Shown here: positions 1 to 8,837 of the stretch, piece after piece | Layout: each line of letters starts with the position of its first letter | Position numbering within the stretch: position 1 is the stretch's first letter | DNA from: Candidatus Accumulibacter contiguus | Lineage (GTDB): Bacteria > Pseudomonadota > Gammaproteobacteria > Burkholderiales > Rhodocyclaceae | Length of the DNA stretch: 64,000 bases | Direction: 5' to 3' | NCBI RefSeq assembly: GCF_012940005.1 | Contig: NZ_SPMX01000053.1 | Location: 1 to 64,000 of the forward strand | Position numbers and translations under genes: made by a program | The notes under the pieces: generated by a model | The model's input: only the letters and a program-made list of their open reading frames with translations | Told to the model about the DNA's origin: nothing | Database searches by the model: none

Positions 1-399
1 CTGCCGGAATCCCGCCGGGCGTTCTTCCTGTCCCGCTACGCCGACATTCTCAGTGAAGGGGAAGCCCTCAATCCCCGGGCTCCACCCTCGGGCAAACGCG
101 GGCGTCCCCGGCAAAGCAAGGCGACGAACCTCCTCCTGCGCTTGCGCACCTACACCGACGATGTCTGGCGCTTTGCCACGGATCCCGGCGTTCCGTTCAC
201 CAACAACCTGGCCGAGCAAGCCGTGCGCATGTCCAAGGTCAAACAGAAAGTCTCCGGCGGCTTCCGGACCAAGAAGGGGGCCGATGCCTACTGCATCATT
301 CACTCGTATCTCGCAACCATGCACAAGCAGGGCGCCAATCTCTTCCACGCCCTGATCCTCACTTTCCAGGGCCAGCCCCCTCAGCCTCGCCTCGCTTGA
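1..399 (+). CDS. IS66 family transposase, C-terminal fragment (truncated by window edge)
   Basis: The reading frame is open from base 1 and ends at a TGA before position 400. The protein tail has the conserved end of the IS66 DDE transposase: an FTNNLAEQAVRMSKVKQKVSG stretch, where the E is the last catalytic acid, then an SGGFRT segment and a C-terminal part with YLATMHKQG. This enzyme cuts and pastes its own element. Only about 132 residues of a family usually near 500 are visible because the gene starts outside the window. It belongs to the decayed element that ends at the tRNA-His fragment near 3067. The terminal inverted repeat of the IS could not be placed with confidence. Confidence 0.85.
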   Translation: MPESRRAFFLSRYADILSEGEALNPRAPPSGKRGRPRQSKATNLLLRLRTYTDDVWRFATDPGVPFTNNLAEQAVRMSKVKQKVSGGFRTKKGADAYCIIHSYLATMHKQGANLFHALILTFQGQPPQPRLA

Positions 400-858
400 G
401 CTTCGGCGTGGTCGCCCTGAGTAGTTACAACCAAGCAAGCAAGTGGCATGCCCGAGCGCACAGTCAAAACGGGAAGTTATTTCGTAGGCGTTCCCAAGTG
501 CACAGCCAAGCTCCGAGAGAAAAGTTCGCGCCTCGCCTTGGGTCAGCTTGAAGTCTTCCGAGCTTGCGCCTCAACGCGGCCGTGATACTGCGCTCACATT
601 TCAAGCGCTTGAGCATGAACCCATCAGACGCCGGCCAATCTGCATCCCTTGGGGGATGCGGGTACACGGCAGCCGCTATGGTCCCAGGCAGCAGCGCGGC
701 GTCAATCATTCCTTCGTCACCCGGCAACCAGACGATTGCAGTTCTTCTTGGTTTCACTGCGGCATTCCTTCACTGCGCTCCTTCGTTTGGGGTGCCGCAC
801 CAGCCGGGTGAAGGGTTCCCGGTTTTCTCCCCGTCGAGATAGGCGCGGCAAAACTCGG
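400..858. other. No confident gene; likely degraded insertion-site DNA
   Basis: This stretch lies between the IS66 transposase stop and the antitoxin gene. Short open frames exist on both strands (for example 464-757 on the minus strand, 97 codons), but none has a recognisable motif or a convincing ribosome binding site. I read it as mobile-element debris, including the unseen right end of the IS66 copy. Confidence 0.4.
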
Positions 859-1173
859 TCAGGCCGGATGTTCTCTTCGAGCCACAGCCAAGCGCAGGCC
901 GGCGGCAGACAGAACGGCCAGCAAGGTTTCGAGTGTCGGGTTGCCTTTGGGGGAAAGTGCTCGGGAAAGGCTTTCGCGGCGCAGGCCAGCGCGTGCAGCT
1001 ACCTCTTGCATTCCTTGGGCATGGGCGACGTGGCGCAAGGCGCGCAACAGGGCTTGCTTGCCGCCGGGTTCCTCTGCTTCCTCCAGTGCTGCGGCGAGGT
1101 ATTCATCAGCAAACGCCGGGTCTTGGCGCAGCAGTTCCACCATTGCATCATCGTGGGGGCGGGCGGCTTTCAT
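859..1173 (-). CDS. Addiction-module antidote protein (HigA/Xre-type antitoxin)
   Basis: A 104-residue protein of the putative addiction module antidote family. It has an N-terminal acidic dimer segment and a helix-turn-helix in the C-terminal half (AARAGLRRESLSRALS, then GNPTLETLLAVLSAAG). Proteins of this family neutralise a RelE-like toxin and repress their own promoter. The gene follows the toxin gene with a 4-bp overlap at 1170-1173, a toxin-first order typical of HigBA-like modules. It sits inside the decayed integrated element, where such modules often stabilise the DNA. Family assignment is confident; the exact toxin target is not known from sequence. Confidence 0.85.
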   Translation of the reverse strand: MKAARPHDDAMVELLRQDPAFADEYLAAALEEAEEPGGKQALLRALRHVAHAQGMQEVAARAGLRRESLSRALSPKGNPTLETLLAVLSAAGLRLAVARREHPA

Positions 1174-1511
1174 GGTGCATTCCTCCTTTGCCAGTCCTGC
1201 CAGTAGCGGACGGCGGTTTCAATGTCGGCTTGCTGGCGGCGCTTGTCGCCACCGATCAGGAGCAACAGCACTCGCCGGCCGGCTTGGGCGTAATACACGC
1301 GGTAGCCGGGGCCGTGGTCTATCCTCAATTCCCATACGCCATCGTTCAGGGGCTTGTGGTCACCAAAATTGCCGGCAGCCATTCGTTGCACCCGGACGGC
1401 CACCCGTGCGCGGGCATTCCTGTCCGCCAGCTTTGCCAGCCATTCCTGGAACGGGTCACGTCCGTCTGCCGTCTGATAGTCGAGAAGATCGAACACAGGT
1501 TCGTAACGCAT
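1170..1511 (-). CDS. RelE/ParE-family toxin (HigB-like, addiction module killer type)
   Basis: A 113-residue basic protein with the pattern of the addiction-module killer branch of the RelE/ParE superfamily: FQEWLAKLADRNARARVAVRV, then GVWELRIDHGPGYRVYYAQ, then LLLIGGDKRRQQADIETA. Members are ribosome-dependent mRNA endonucleases or gyrase poisons; the Arg, Tyr and Lys residues of the ELRID-GYRVYY and GGDKRRQ stretches are the conserved ones. It overlaps the antitoxin start by 4 bp, so the two are translated together. The reading frame is intact, so the pair may still be functional although the neighbouring integrase is dead. Confidence 0.85.
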   Translation of the reverse strand: MRYEPVFDLLDYQTADGRDPFQEWLAKLADRNARARVAVRVQRMAAGNFGDHKPLNDGVWELRIDHGPGYRVYYAQAGRRVLLLLIGGDKRRQQADIETAVRYWQDWQRRNAP

Positions 1512-1542
1512 ATGTTACAAAAGTTCCGCAGTGGAGTAAAGC

Positions 1543-2847
1543 TCAAACCACGACACGTAAGCGCGCCTCGGCTTCGGCGGGCTGCTCGATACCTGCCTCG
1601 TTGAGAATCCATGCCTCAATCTTGGTGTGCCACATGCGCAGCAGGTCGAGCGGGCGCACACGGTAATGCTTCTCGGCGGTCGCGCTTGGCTTGTGGCCCA
1701 TGATCTGCGCCGAGACTCCAGCCGGGCATTCCACCCATTCGGCGAGGGTGCCAAAGGAACGGCGCAGGCCGTGAATGCTGAGTCCTGGCAGACCGGCAGC
1801 GGTCAGGGCCTGTGCATGATGCGCGGTTCCTGAAGCCTTCCAGATGCCGCCGTGGGGCTGCTGAATACCCATTCATTGCGACGGGGCAGGGCGGCCAGTA
1901 GCGTGGCAACGTAGGGCATAAGCGGGATAGTGCGCTCGCCCTCCACCTTGTCCTTGATCGTCATCGCCTTCCACTGGAAGTCCACATCTTCCCATTGCAA
2001 GCCGGCCACCTCTTCACGGCGCGCGCCAGTCAGCAGCGCAGTCTGGAGATAGGCGGCGATGACGGGATTCTGAATCTGGCGCACGGCGGCGAACCATGCC
2101 GGCAACTGCTCACGCTGCAAGCAATCGTCCTTGGCGGATTTCTTCGGCAGTTCGTCGCGGGCCATGCGGGTGATGCAGGCGTCGGGCCGTACTTGGTCCC
2201 GGTACTCGGGGCGATCGCTGCACCAGTTCAGGAAAGCGCGCAGCAGAGAAAAGGCAAGGCGGGTATGGGTCGGGCGCTTGGCGGCTTCATCCTGAAGCCA
2301 GACGCGTACCCGGTCAGCGTCGATCTGCTCCAGAGGAAGCGTTAGCAGCGGGCGCAGAATGCCCGGCAGCGTCTTGTCACTGTCGCCAGGGTGCCGCCCT
2401 TTGGTGCGTGCTGACGGTCGCATGGTCTCCGATATGGCTCTGACTCCAGCGCGGGGCGCGCGCTGCAAGGTAGGCTTGCCAGGCGTCGAGTGCTGGCGTT
2501 GCGATACGCTCCGACTCGATACGCTTCGCCTCTGCTTCGGCACGCTTCGTTTCTGCTTCAACGATGCGGTCGCGCTTCTCTTGGCGCGGGTCGATGCCTT
2601 GGTCAATCATCGTTTGCAGCCGGCGCGCTTCGTCGCGTGCGGCTGAGAGTGTCCATGTGCGAATGTCGCCGATGGTCACGCGGACAGTTTGCCGGTTCAG
2701 CTTGGATTCAAAGATGAACGACTTCGCGCCAGCGGTCACACGAACGGCCAGCCGCGGCGCGTCGGTATCCCAAAAGAAGGATTGTGCTTGCCCCTCTGGC
2801 AGCGTCAAACGGCGGATTCATTCAGGCGTCAGGCGTTCGCGGTTCAT
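1543..2847 (-). pseudogene. Tyrosine recombinase (DUF4102-type phage/island integrase), inactivated
   Basis: Pieced together, the three frames give a full tRNA-directed integrase. The start is ATG at 2847 (MNRERLTPE), but the next codon is an in-frame TGA. The frame resumes as IRRLTLPEGQAQSFFWDTDA (DUF4102 arm-binding domain) up to about 2400. A frameshift near 2400-2440 moves to the frame carrying the core-binding domain and LLTGARREE, which holds catalytic Arg I. A second shift near 1850 leads to IHGLRRSFGTLAEW (the HxxR box) and AEKHYR with the nucleophile Tyr. All catalytic residues survive, so decay looks recent. The gene lies 170 bp from the tRNA-His fragment, as expected for an island integrase. 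A sequencing error could explain one lesion but hardly three. Confidence 0.85.
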
Positions 2848-3018
2848 GTCATCGGCTCCGGATTTGGCTCCATGGGTGATTCCATGTAGCCACTATCTAG
2901 CCATTTTACAGCAATCCGCTTCAACGTCAAGCAACGCCTATTTACCTAACTTGCTTGTTTTTAAGCTGTTTTCTGTATTTCATGAGTGCCGTTCAACGTC
3001 GAAAAATGCCTAGACCGA

Positions 3019-3067
3019 TGGATTGTGATTCCAGTGGTCACGGGTTCGAATCCCGTACATCGCCCCA
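3019..3067 (+). other. attR-like site: 3' fragment of tRNA-His (GTG anticodon)
   Basis: The sequence matches the anticodon arm to the 3' end of a tRNA-His: anticodon GTG at 3025-3027 inside ATGGATTGTGATTCCAG, a T arm with GGGTTCGAATCCC, then a 7-nt acceptor strand, the C73 discriminator special to tRNA-His, and an encoded CCA at 3065-3067. Bases upstream of 3018 do not form a D arm or the 5' acceptor strand, so this is not a complete gene. Integrases that use a tRNA gene regenerate the intact tRNA at one end and leave such a 3' copy at the other. The integrase lies on the left, so the element should extend left and the intact tRNA-His should lie beyond position 1. Confidence 0.8.
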
Positions 3068-3388
3068 TCAAAGCCTGATGGTCGGCCGCAGCACTTCGCG
3101 CGGCCAGCCAGTTTCGGAATGCGGTCAGGCTGCCGAAATCGGCCAGCACGTTGGCGCGTCCCGGCCTTTTCCAACAGCCTGTCGACTTCGCTCCCTACAT
3201 CGTTGCGGTCCCTGATTCCTTCCAGCTTGGCCATGCGACGTTCCAGTGCAGCAATTCTCATTTTGGCAAAGGTGGCCTTCTGTTCTCCTACCGAGCACCT
3301 GCAAATGAGCCAGATTCAGGGAGTGGCCCCCACTTATGGCCGGCAGAAAGGCACTTTCCGGCGAACTCGCTCCATTGCTTGAGTCAAA
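3068..3388. other. Intergenic region right of the attachment site; no confident gene
   Basis: Chromosomal DNA appears to resume here. A minus-strand frame at 3010-3261 starts with a plausible coiled segment (MRIAALERRMAKLEGIRD), but its C-terminal end is simply the reverse reading of the tRNA-His fragment. If this was a gene, it was cut by the integration event. No clear promoter for the permease at 3389 is visible. Confidence 0.4.
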
Positions 3389-4756
3389 ATGAGAATTGTT
3401 GACCCTGGCGGCACCGTCAAATCTCCTATCCATCCCATGCCGTCCCAAGATACAATTGCCGGATCATGTTCAAATGGCATTGCTCCGATCAAACACCACC
3501 TCAGCACCCTATCCGCTACTTTTCTCGTCGTGGCCAGCATGTTGGGCACGGGGATCCTTACCACCACAGGGATCATACTGTCCCTTCTCAAGACGCCGGA
3601 AGCGGTAGTCCTGGTCTGGGTGATGGGTGGCATCCTGGCCTGCTTCGGCGCCTATTGCTACGGGGTCATCGTCAAGGTTTTGCCCAGGAACGGTGGTGAG
3701 GCGATCATCCTGCGGGAATTCTTCTCCCCAGTCCTGGGAGAAATAGCCGGCTGGACATCCTTTGTCGTCGGTTTCGCCGCCTCCAACGCAGCCACATCCC
3801 TGGCACTCTCTGCTTATCTGGACGCCGCACTACCCCAATTTGCGCAGCCACCTGCGCTGGTAGCCTGCTGCGCTCTGGTCCTGGTGACAGCGTTGCACAG
3901 TGTCGTAGGGCCGTCAGGCATACGAATCCAGACCTTGCTGGCCATCATCAAATTTTCTCTCTTCGCCGGCCTCGGCTTTTATGGATTGATGTTGGCCTCG
4001 CCCCCCACTCCGGTCGATGTCGGATCGGCCTCCCGAATGGCGAGCTTCGGCCCCGAATGGGGAGTGGCCATGATGCTGGTCATGTTCGCCTATAGCGGTT
4101 GGAACGCTGCTATTTATGTCGCCGAGGAAGCTGCCAACCCGGGGCGCACGGTGCGCAACGCCATGATCATTGGATCGATCATCACTCTTCTCCTTTATGT
4201 TACCCTCAACCTGGCTCTACTAAATAGCCTGCCGACGCACGAGATTGATGGTGTCATCCCGGTCATGGCTATCCTGGTCAAGTCTCTCTTTGGTATTCAG
4301 GCCTCAGCCTGGTTCTCCGGAATCGTCGCCTTCGCGCTGCTCTCCTCCCTCGGCGCCTCCGCCTTCATCGGACCACGGGTACTGGCGACAGTGCTCTCCT
4401 GGATGTCACCGCAGCGAAATCTGAGTTCTTCGCCCCCCGCCCAGGTTTCTCCGCAGCTTTGCTGGCTTCAAGCGGGGCTCTCCATCCTGATGGTGATCAC
4501 CGGCACCTTCGAGCAGATCCTCACGATAATGGGCTTCCTTCTCGGCGTTTTCCCGGTACTCTGTGTACTTGGCATGTATCGCATCAGAGAAAAGACGCCC
4601 GCCGTCGCCCGCTATCTATTTGGCCCTTTGTTTGTTGGCGTCATGAGCGCGATCCTGATCCTGGGTGCAGTGCAACGTCCCGCGGAAGTGAGCATTGCGC
4701 TGCTCCTGGTGTTCGCTTTTTCTCTCTTGCGCTTCGGGAAGTACCGATTCGCCTGA
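3389..4756 (+). CDS. APC-superfamily amino acid permease
   Basis: A 455-residue inner-membrane protein with about 12 hydrophobic segments. The first membrane segment reads FLVVASMLGTGILTTTGIIL and contains the GTGI-type substrate loop of amino acid/polyamine/organocation transporters; a second conserved patch is FAYSGWNAAIYVAEEAANP. Such carriers import amino acids or amines with H+ or exchange them. The substrate cannot be told from sequence. The start at 3389 gives about 35 residues before the first membrane helix; a second ATG at 3437 is possible, and neither has a strong Shine-Dalgarno. The next gene follows after 27 bp on the same strand. Confidence 0.85.
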   Translation: MRIVDPGGTVKSPIHPMPSQDTIAGSCSNGIAPIKHHLSTLSATFLVVASMLGTGILTTTGIILSLLKTPEAVVLVWVMGGILACFGAYCYGVIVKVLPRNGGEAIILREFFSPVLGEIAGWTSFVVGFAASNAATSLALSAYLDAALPQFAQPPALVACCALVLVTALHSVVGPSGIRIQTLLAIIKFSLFAGLGFYGLMLASPPTPVDVGSASRMASFGPEWGVAMMLVMFAYSGWNAAIYVAEEAANPGRTVRNAMIIGSIITLLLYVTLNLALLNSLPTHEIDGVIPVMAILVKSLFGIQASAWFSGIVAFALLSSLGASAFIGPRVLATVLSWMSPQRNLSSSPPAQVSPQLCWLQAGLSILMVITGTFEQILTIMGFLLGVFPVLCVLGMYRIREKTPAVARYLFGPLFVGVMSAILILGAVQRPAEVSIALLLVFAFSLLRFGKYRFA

Positions 4757-4783
4757 TTCCCTGATTCCTGGAGTTTCCTGCCC

Positions 4784-5908
4784 ATGCCTCGCTCACCACT
4801 CTGCCATCGCTGTCTGGTATTGATCGCGCTCTTCTTGGCGCTGTTGGGTGCCGGCGGATTTGCAAGCGCCCGTCCTGTCGATTCGCTGGCCCGTGCCTAC
4901 GCTGGCCTGCCGGACCCTCGGCAGCCCACCTTGAACAGCGTCCCGGAGGCCGGCGCCGCCTACCGACAGGCAGTAGACAAGTCATGGACCGCTTACCGCA
5001 GCAGAACCGGTCAACCGGCGGCAACCTGGGCAGCCAAACACATCACCCCGGCGGCGGGTGGCACGGTTTTCTACCCATTCGCTGGCCCAGACCTGGTGAC
5101 GGTTGCCCAGTTATTCCCGGAAGCTGACCGCTACGTTCTAGTGGCCATGCAGCCTGCACAGCCGCCGCTAGACCCATTGCAGTTATCGGAAGCCGCACGC
5201 CGCAATTTCTACCGGAAGTTCAGCAGCGAGTGGCAGAAGTTCGGCCGCCTTGGTTTCTTTCGCACCAACGATCTGGATGCCGATGTCCGCGACAAGCAGG
5301 CCAGAATAGGTCTCACAACCACCCTGATGGCCTTTGCTGTCCGCTTGGGATATGAAGTGATAGAGGTATCTCCTATCTCTCTGAACCCAGAAACCGGGGA
5401 ATTCGAGCCTCTCGTGAACGCACGCACGGAGGCGTGGAATTCCGTCCGGCTCACCCTCTCCCGGGCCGGGAAAACCGTTCGGGTAGATTATGTCCGCATG
5501 GACCTTTCCAATTCCTACCTGGAATCCCACGAGTCATCGCGAGTCTGGATGGCGCGCATGACACGCCATCCCGTCTTCCTCAAGGCAGCCTCCCACCTGC
5601 CTCAGAATTCCGGCTTCTCGATCATACGTGATGCCATTGTGATGAACGCCCCACTGCTTGTGCAGGATGAGACAGGTATTGACTATCGCGAGTTGGGCAA
5701 GATCGGCGACGTGGCCTTGTATGGCCATTTCGAACGGCCTCATCCCCTGTTCAATCCGAAGTCCCAGCAATCCCTGGCCGCCGCTTATCGTGTCAGCAAG
5801 ATCAGCGGCGAACTACCCTTTTCCTTTAGTTACCAGAAGGCTAGCAGCCAGCGATGTCTCCAGGTGGTTCGGCGACGGGTCGCGGCGACTACGGCGCAAG
5901 CTTACTGA
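4784..5908 (+). CDS. Secreted protein of unknown function
   Basis: I do not recognise a family. The 374-residue product begins with an export signal: MPRSPLCHRC, a hydrophobic core LVLIALFLALLGAGGF, and a likely cleavage site after ASA near residue 29. The mature part is soluble and mixed alpha/beta, with a GTVFYPFAGPDLVTVAQLFPEADRYVL segment and a later LSNSYLESHESSRVWMARM segment. No metal-binding or catalytic motif stands out. It follows the permease by 27 bp and may share its transcript. Its last 20 bp overlap tail-to-tail with the alpha/beta hydrolase on the other strand. Confidence 0.7.
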   Translation: MPRSPLCHRCLVLIALFLALLGAGGFASARPVDSLARAYAGLPDPRQPTLNSVPEAGAAYRQAVDKSWTAYRSRTGQPAATWAAKHITPAAGGTVFYPFAGPDLVTVAQLFPEADRYVLVAMQPAQPPLDPLQLSEAARRNFYRKFSSEWQKFGRLGFFRTNDLDADVRDKQARIGLTTTLMAFAVRLGYEVIEVSPISLNPETGEFEPLVNARTEAWNSVRLTLSRAGKTVRVDYVRMDLSNSYLESHESSRVWMARMTRHPVFLKAASHLPQNSGFSIIRDAIVMNAPLLVQDETGIDYRELGKIGDVALYGHFERPHPLFNPKSQQSLAAAYRVSKISGELPFSFSYQKASSQRCLQVVRRRVAATTAQAY

Positions 5909-6806
5909 AGACCCGGAGAGAGAAGTCCCGAACCAGAGTATTGAAATCATCGGCAGCATCGAAGAAAAGTGCGTGACCGGCGTTCTCAAATACTTTTATT
6001 TCAGCGAGATCAGGCCCGCGCTTCCGGCTCAGAGCGGCTGCCTGTTCCCGCAGACGGGGCGTCACCGCGTAGAGGACCGGGACCACCTGCCGGCTGACGA
6101 TATCTCGCCAATAGGTGCGCGGATAGGGCTGGGCGATCAATTCCATTGCAGCCTTGGGCGGGACCCCCAGGGCTGAGGCCAGTACCACCTGGCGTAATGC
6201 TGGCGGCAGTGGCTGGTGGAAGATGGAATCGCAGAAGCCGGTGAGATAAGGGACACGTCGTAAGGGATCGGTCAGATGGTCCTGGCGTCTGGAGGGCCGA
6301 GACGGCGGAGGATTGCCCTCGCCTATCGAGTTGTCTATCAGGATCAGGCCCCGCAACCGGGCAGGCCGAAATTGCTCGATAAAATCAAGGGCTTCCAGCA
6401 CACCCAGAGACCAGCCCGCCAGGATGAAATCTCCCACACCAGCCGCCACCAGCAACTCATCCATATCGCGGAGGCGAATCTCGGGGCGATGCGACCCTTG
6501 GTACACCTGGGAAAGCCCCTGGGAACGAGGGTCAAAGGCAATCACGCGGAACTCTCCGGACAAACCAGCCATCTGCGCTTCGAAAACCGCCGCAGGCATG
6601 AGCCAACCGGGAACAAACAGCAGGGTACGCTCCCCTGAACCGGCTTCCAGGTAGTGGAGCCGCAAACCATCGGAAGTCTGAAAGTACCTGTCCATGGAGG
6701 CTGCCAGACCCATCGCGCTGAAAACTCCCAAAGAAATAAACACCCACAGCCGCCTCAGAGCCACGCTGAGGGCTGTTCTGGTGATGTGATGGCGAAAGTC
6801 TCTCAT
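5889..6806 (-). CDS. Alpha/beta hydrolase, membrane-anchored or exported
   Basis: A 305-residue serine hydrolase. I place the start at the ATG at 6806 because GGGAG precedes it at a good distance; the open frame extends to 6977 but that part has no coding character. An N-terminal hydrophobic segment (LWVFISLGVFSAMGLAAS) suggests export or anchoring. The fold shows the lid/oxyanion motif LLFVPGWLMPA, the nucleophile elbow GWSLG with Ser133, and the terminal NAGHALFFDA His. Substrate is unknown; the family covers esterases, lipases, haloperoxidase-like and C-C hydrolases. It converges on and overlaps the secreted protein gene by 20 bp. Confidence 0.85.
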   Translation of the reverse strand: MRDFRHHITRTALSVALRRLWVFISLGVFSAMGLAASMDRYFQTSDGLRLHYLEAGSGERTLLFVPGWLMPAAVFEAQMAGLSGEFRVIAFDPRSQGLSQVYQGSHRPEIRLRDMDELLVAAGVGDFILAGWSLGVLEALDFIEQFRPARLRGLILIDNSIGEGNPPPSRPSRRQDHLTDPLRRVPYLTGFCDSIFHQPLPPALRQVVLASALGVPPKAAMELIAQPYPRTYWRDIVSRQVVPVLYAVTPRLREQAAALSRKRGPDLAEIKVFENAGHALFFDAADDFNTLVRDFSLRVFSKLAP

Positions 6807-6973
6807 GATCTCCCTTCGCGCCGCCCGGCCGATAGGCGGACGGATTGATTCCTCTGGGGGAAAACGACATGCCGTCAATGGCCACAGGCATGGCCACAAA
6901 GGGTCACGCGGTCCAGGAATATGAGTGAGCTTGCCGCGCTCGATGCGCAGCTGCTGCAGCGAAAGTGGCGCGC

Positions 6974-7921
6974 TCAAAGCTGGTACTCGTCTGCTGGGCG
7001 GGCGCCGGCCATGGCCATGTCCACCGCCTTCCTGGTCAGGTGCGATGCAAAAAGCTCGATGAAATCGTATTCGAAGCGACGGATGTGGGTTCCCCGCCGC
7101 AAGCCGATGCGCGTCGTATTCGAACCGAAGAGATGCTCGGCGGGCATCGCCTGCAGGCCGGTATCACGGGTCGGATCAAAAGCCATGCGAGCGATGATCC
7201 CCAGTCCGAGGCCGAGTCCGACGTAGGTCTTGATCACATCCGCATCGATCGCGGTGAGTACCACATTGGGGGTCAGCTCGGCCAGTTCGAAGGCCTTGTT
7301 GATGCGCGAGCGCCCGGCAAAAGCCGAGTCGTAGGTGATCAATGGCCAGCGTGCCAGCGCTGCCAGCGACACCGGCTTCTCGGCAAGGATCGGATGCCCA
7401 TCGGGAGCGATGACACAGTGTACCCACTGGTAACAGGGCAGCATCACCAGTTGCGGATACTGGTCGAGCGCTTCGGTGGCGATGGCGATCTCCGCCTCAC
7501 CTTGCAGCGTCCACTCGGCGATCTGGGTCGGATGTCCCTGGTGCAGTGACAGGCGAACCCTGGGATGCCGGTCGACGAAGTTCTTGACGACGGCTGGCAG
7601 CACGTAGCGCGCCTGGGTATGCGTGGTGGCAATCACCAGGCTGCCGGAATCGCCGTCGGCATATTCCTCGCCAACTCGGCGGATGTTCTCGGCTTCGCGC
7701 AACATGCGTTCGGCAATCTCGAGCACTGCCCTGCCGGGTTCGGTGATCGCCGTCAGGCGCTTGCCGCCCCGCTCGAAAACGGTCACCCCGATTTCCTCTT
7801 CGAGCAGCCTGATCTGCTTGGACACCCCCGGCTGCGAGGTATACAGCGCCTCTGCAGCCTCCGAAACATTGAGACCACGACGCGCCACTTCGACGAGATA
7901 ACGGAGTTGCTGGAGTTTCAT
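6974..7921 (-). CDS. cysB: CysB-family LysR transcriptional regulator of sulfur assimilation
   Basis: A LysR-type regulator of 315 residues starting MKLQQLRYLVEVARRGLNVSEAAEALYTSQPGVSKQIRLLE, which is the highly conserved CysB winged helix-turn-helix. The effector domain contains TTHTQARYVLP, matching the Thr100-Thr102-Gln103 ligand pocket that binds sulfate or N-acetylserine in CysB proteins. The ATG at 7921 is preferred over the upstream frame start at 7939 because family members begin MKLQQ. It is divergent from the TauE permease and the cys operon, with a perfect dyad in the gap, so it very likely controls that operon and itself. Confidence 0.92.
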   Translation of the reverse strand: MKLQQLRYLVEVARRGLNVSEAAEALYTSQPGVSKQIRLLEEEIGVTVFERGGKRLTAITEPGRAVLEIAERMLREAENIRRVGEEYADGDSGSLVIATTHTQARYVLPAVVKNFVDRHPRVRLSLHQGHPTQIAEWTLQGEAEIAIATEALDQYPQLVMLPCYQWVHCVIAPDGHPILAEKPVSLAALARWPLITYDSAFAGRSRINKAFELAELTPNVVLTAIDADVIKTYVGLGLGLGIIARMAFDPTRDTGLQAMPAEHLFGSNTTRIGLRRGTHIRRFEYDFIELFASHLTRKAVDMAMAGARPADEYQL

Positions 7922-7945
7922 GGCCATTGCACGAACCAATTGGTT

Positions 7946-7971
7946 ATAAGAATCTAACCGAATATTCTTAT
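7946..7971. promoter_or_regulatory. Perfect inverted repeat, candidate CysB operator
   Basis: ATAAGAAT at 7946-7953 and its exact complement ATTCTTAT at 7964-7971 are separated by 10 bases. The dyad lies between the divergent cysB and permease/cys genes, 25 bp from the cysB start. LysR-type regulators bind AT-rich interrupted dyads in this position, so it is the best candidate for the CysB site. Which promoter it controls is inferred, not shown. Confidence 0.55.
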
Positions 7972-8025
7972 TCGATCAAATGCTGCGCTGTTACCATGCG
8001 CGAGTTACTTATTTTGCGGCGCGCC

Positions 8026-8802
8026 ATGGACTGGATGTACACCTTGTCGGGTTTTGCCGTCGGCGCCATCGTCGGTCTCACCGGCGTCGGCGGCGGCTCG
8101 CTGATGACGCCCTTGCTGGTGTTGCTGTTCGGCATCCACCCGGCGACGGCGGTCGGTACCGACCTGCTCTATGCGGCGATCACCAAGGCCGGCGGCACCG
8201 TCGTGCACACCCGCAAAGGGCACGTCGACTGGCGCATCACGCGGCTGTTGGCGAGCGGCAGCATGCCGGCAGCGCTGCTGACGATCTGGGCGCTGTCTTT
8301 TCTGCCCAAGCAGAGCGCGTCCGTCTCGCAGATCATTTCGGTATCGCTCGGTGTCGCCCTGCTGCTGACCGCTGCTGCGATCATCTTTCGCAACCAGCTG
8401 CAACAGCAAGCGCTGGCACAAGCCGACGATGTCGCACACACCCGCTTGCGGCGCGCGATCACGGTTGCCTTCGGCGCCCTGCTCGGGGTGCTGGTGACCA
8501 TCTCCTCGGTCGGTGCCGGTGCGCTCGGCGCCGCCGTGCTGTTCTACCTCTACCCCAGGCTGCCGGCGATCCGCATCATCGGCAGCGATGTCGCCCACGC
8601 GGTGCCGCTGACGCTGCTTGCCGGCCTCGGTCACTGGCTGATCGGCAGTGTCGATTGGTCGCTGCTCGGCAGCCTGTTGCTCGGATCGCTGCCCGGCATC
8701 TGGCTCGGCAGCCACGCCTCGGCGAAAGTGCCTGACCGCATTCTACGTCCGATTCTCGCCGGCATGCTGGTGCTCATCGGCAGCAAGCTGATTGCCCAGT
8801 AG
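8026..8802 (+). CDS. TauE/SafE (TSUP) family sulfite/sulfonate membrane transporter
   Basis: A 258-residue inner-membrane protein with about eight hydrophobic segments. The first carries the TSUP signature GAIVGLTGVGGGSLMTPLLVLLFGIHPATAVGTDLL, repeated in weaker form near GVLVTISSVGAGALG, which reflects the family's internal duplication. TSUP proteins move sulfite, sulfonates or sulfate-linked anions. Placed directly before cysI and divergent from cysB, it most likely handles sulfate uptake or sulfite export in cysteine biosynthesis. I use the ATG at 8026 (MDWMYTLSGF); upstream ATGs would add a hydrophilic leader not seen in relatives. Confidence 0.85.
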   Translation: MDWMYTLSGFAVGAIVGLTGVGGGSLMTPLLVLLFGIHPATAVGTDLLYAAITKAGGTVVHTRKGHVDWRITRLLASGSMPAALLTIWALSFLPKQSASVSQIISVSLGVALLLTAAAIIFRNQLQQQALAQADDVAHTRLRRAITVAFGALLGVLVTISSVGAGALGAAVLFYLYPRLPAIRIIGSDVAHAVPLTLLAGLGHWLIGSVDWSLLGSLLLGSLPGIWLGSHASAKVPDRILRPILAGMLVLIGSKLIAQ

Positions 8803-8837
8803 GCCGACCAGCGCCTCATTGACCCAAGGAGCGAGCG

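Noticed and set aside
3010-3261. Minus-strand frame ending in MYGIRTRDHWNHNPSV
   Set aside because: The C-terminal end is the reverse translation of the tRNA-His T and anticodon arms, a common annotation artefact; the rest has no support.
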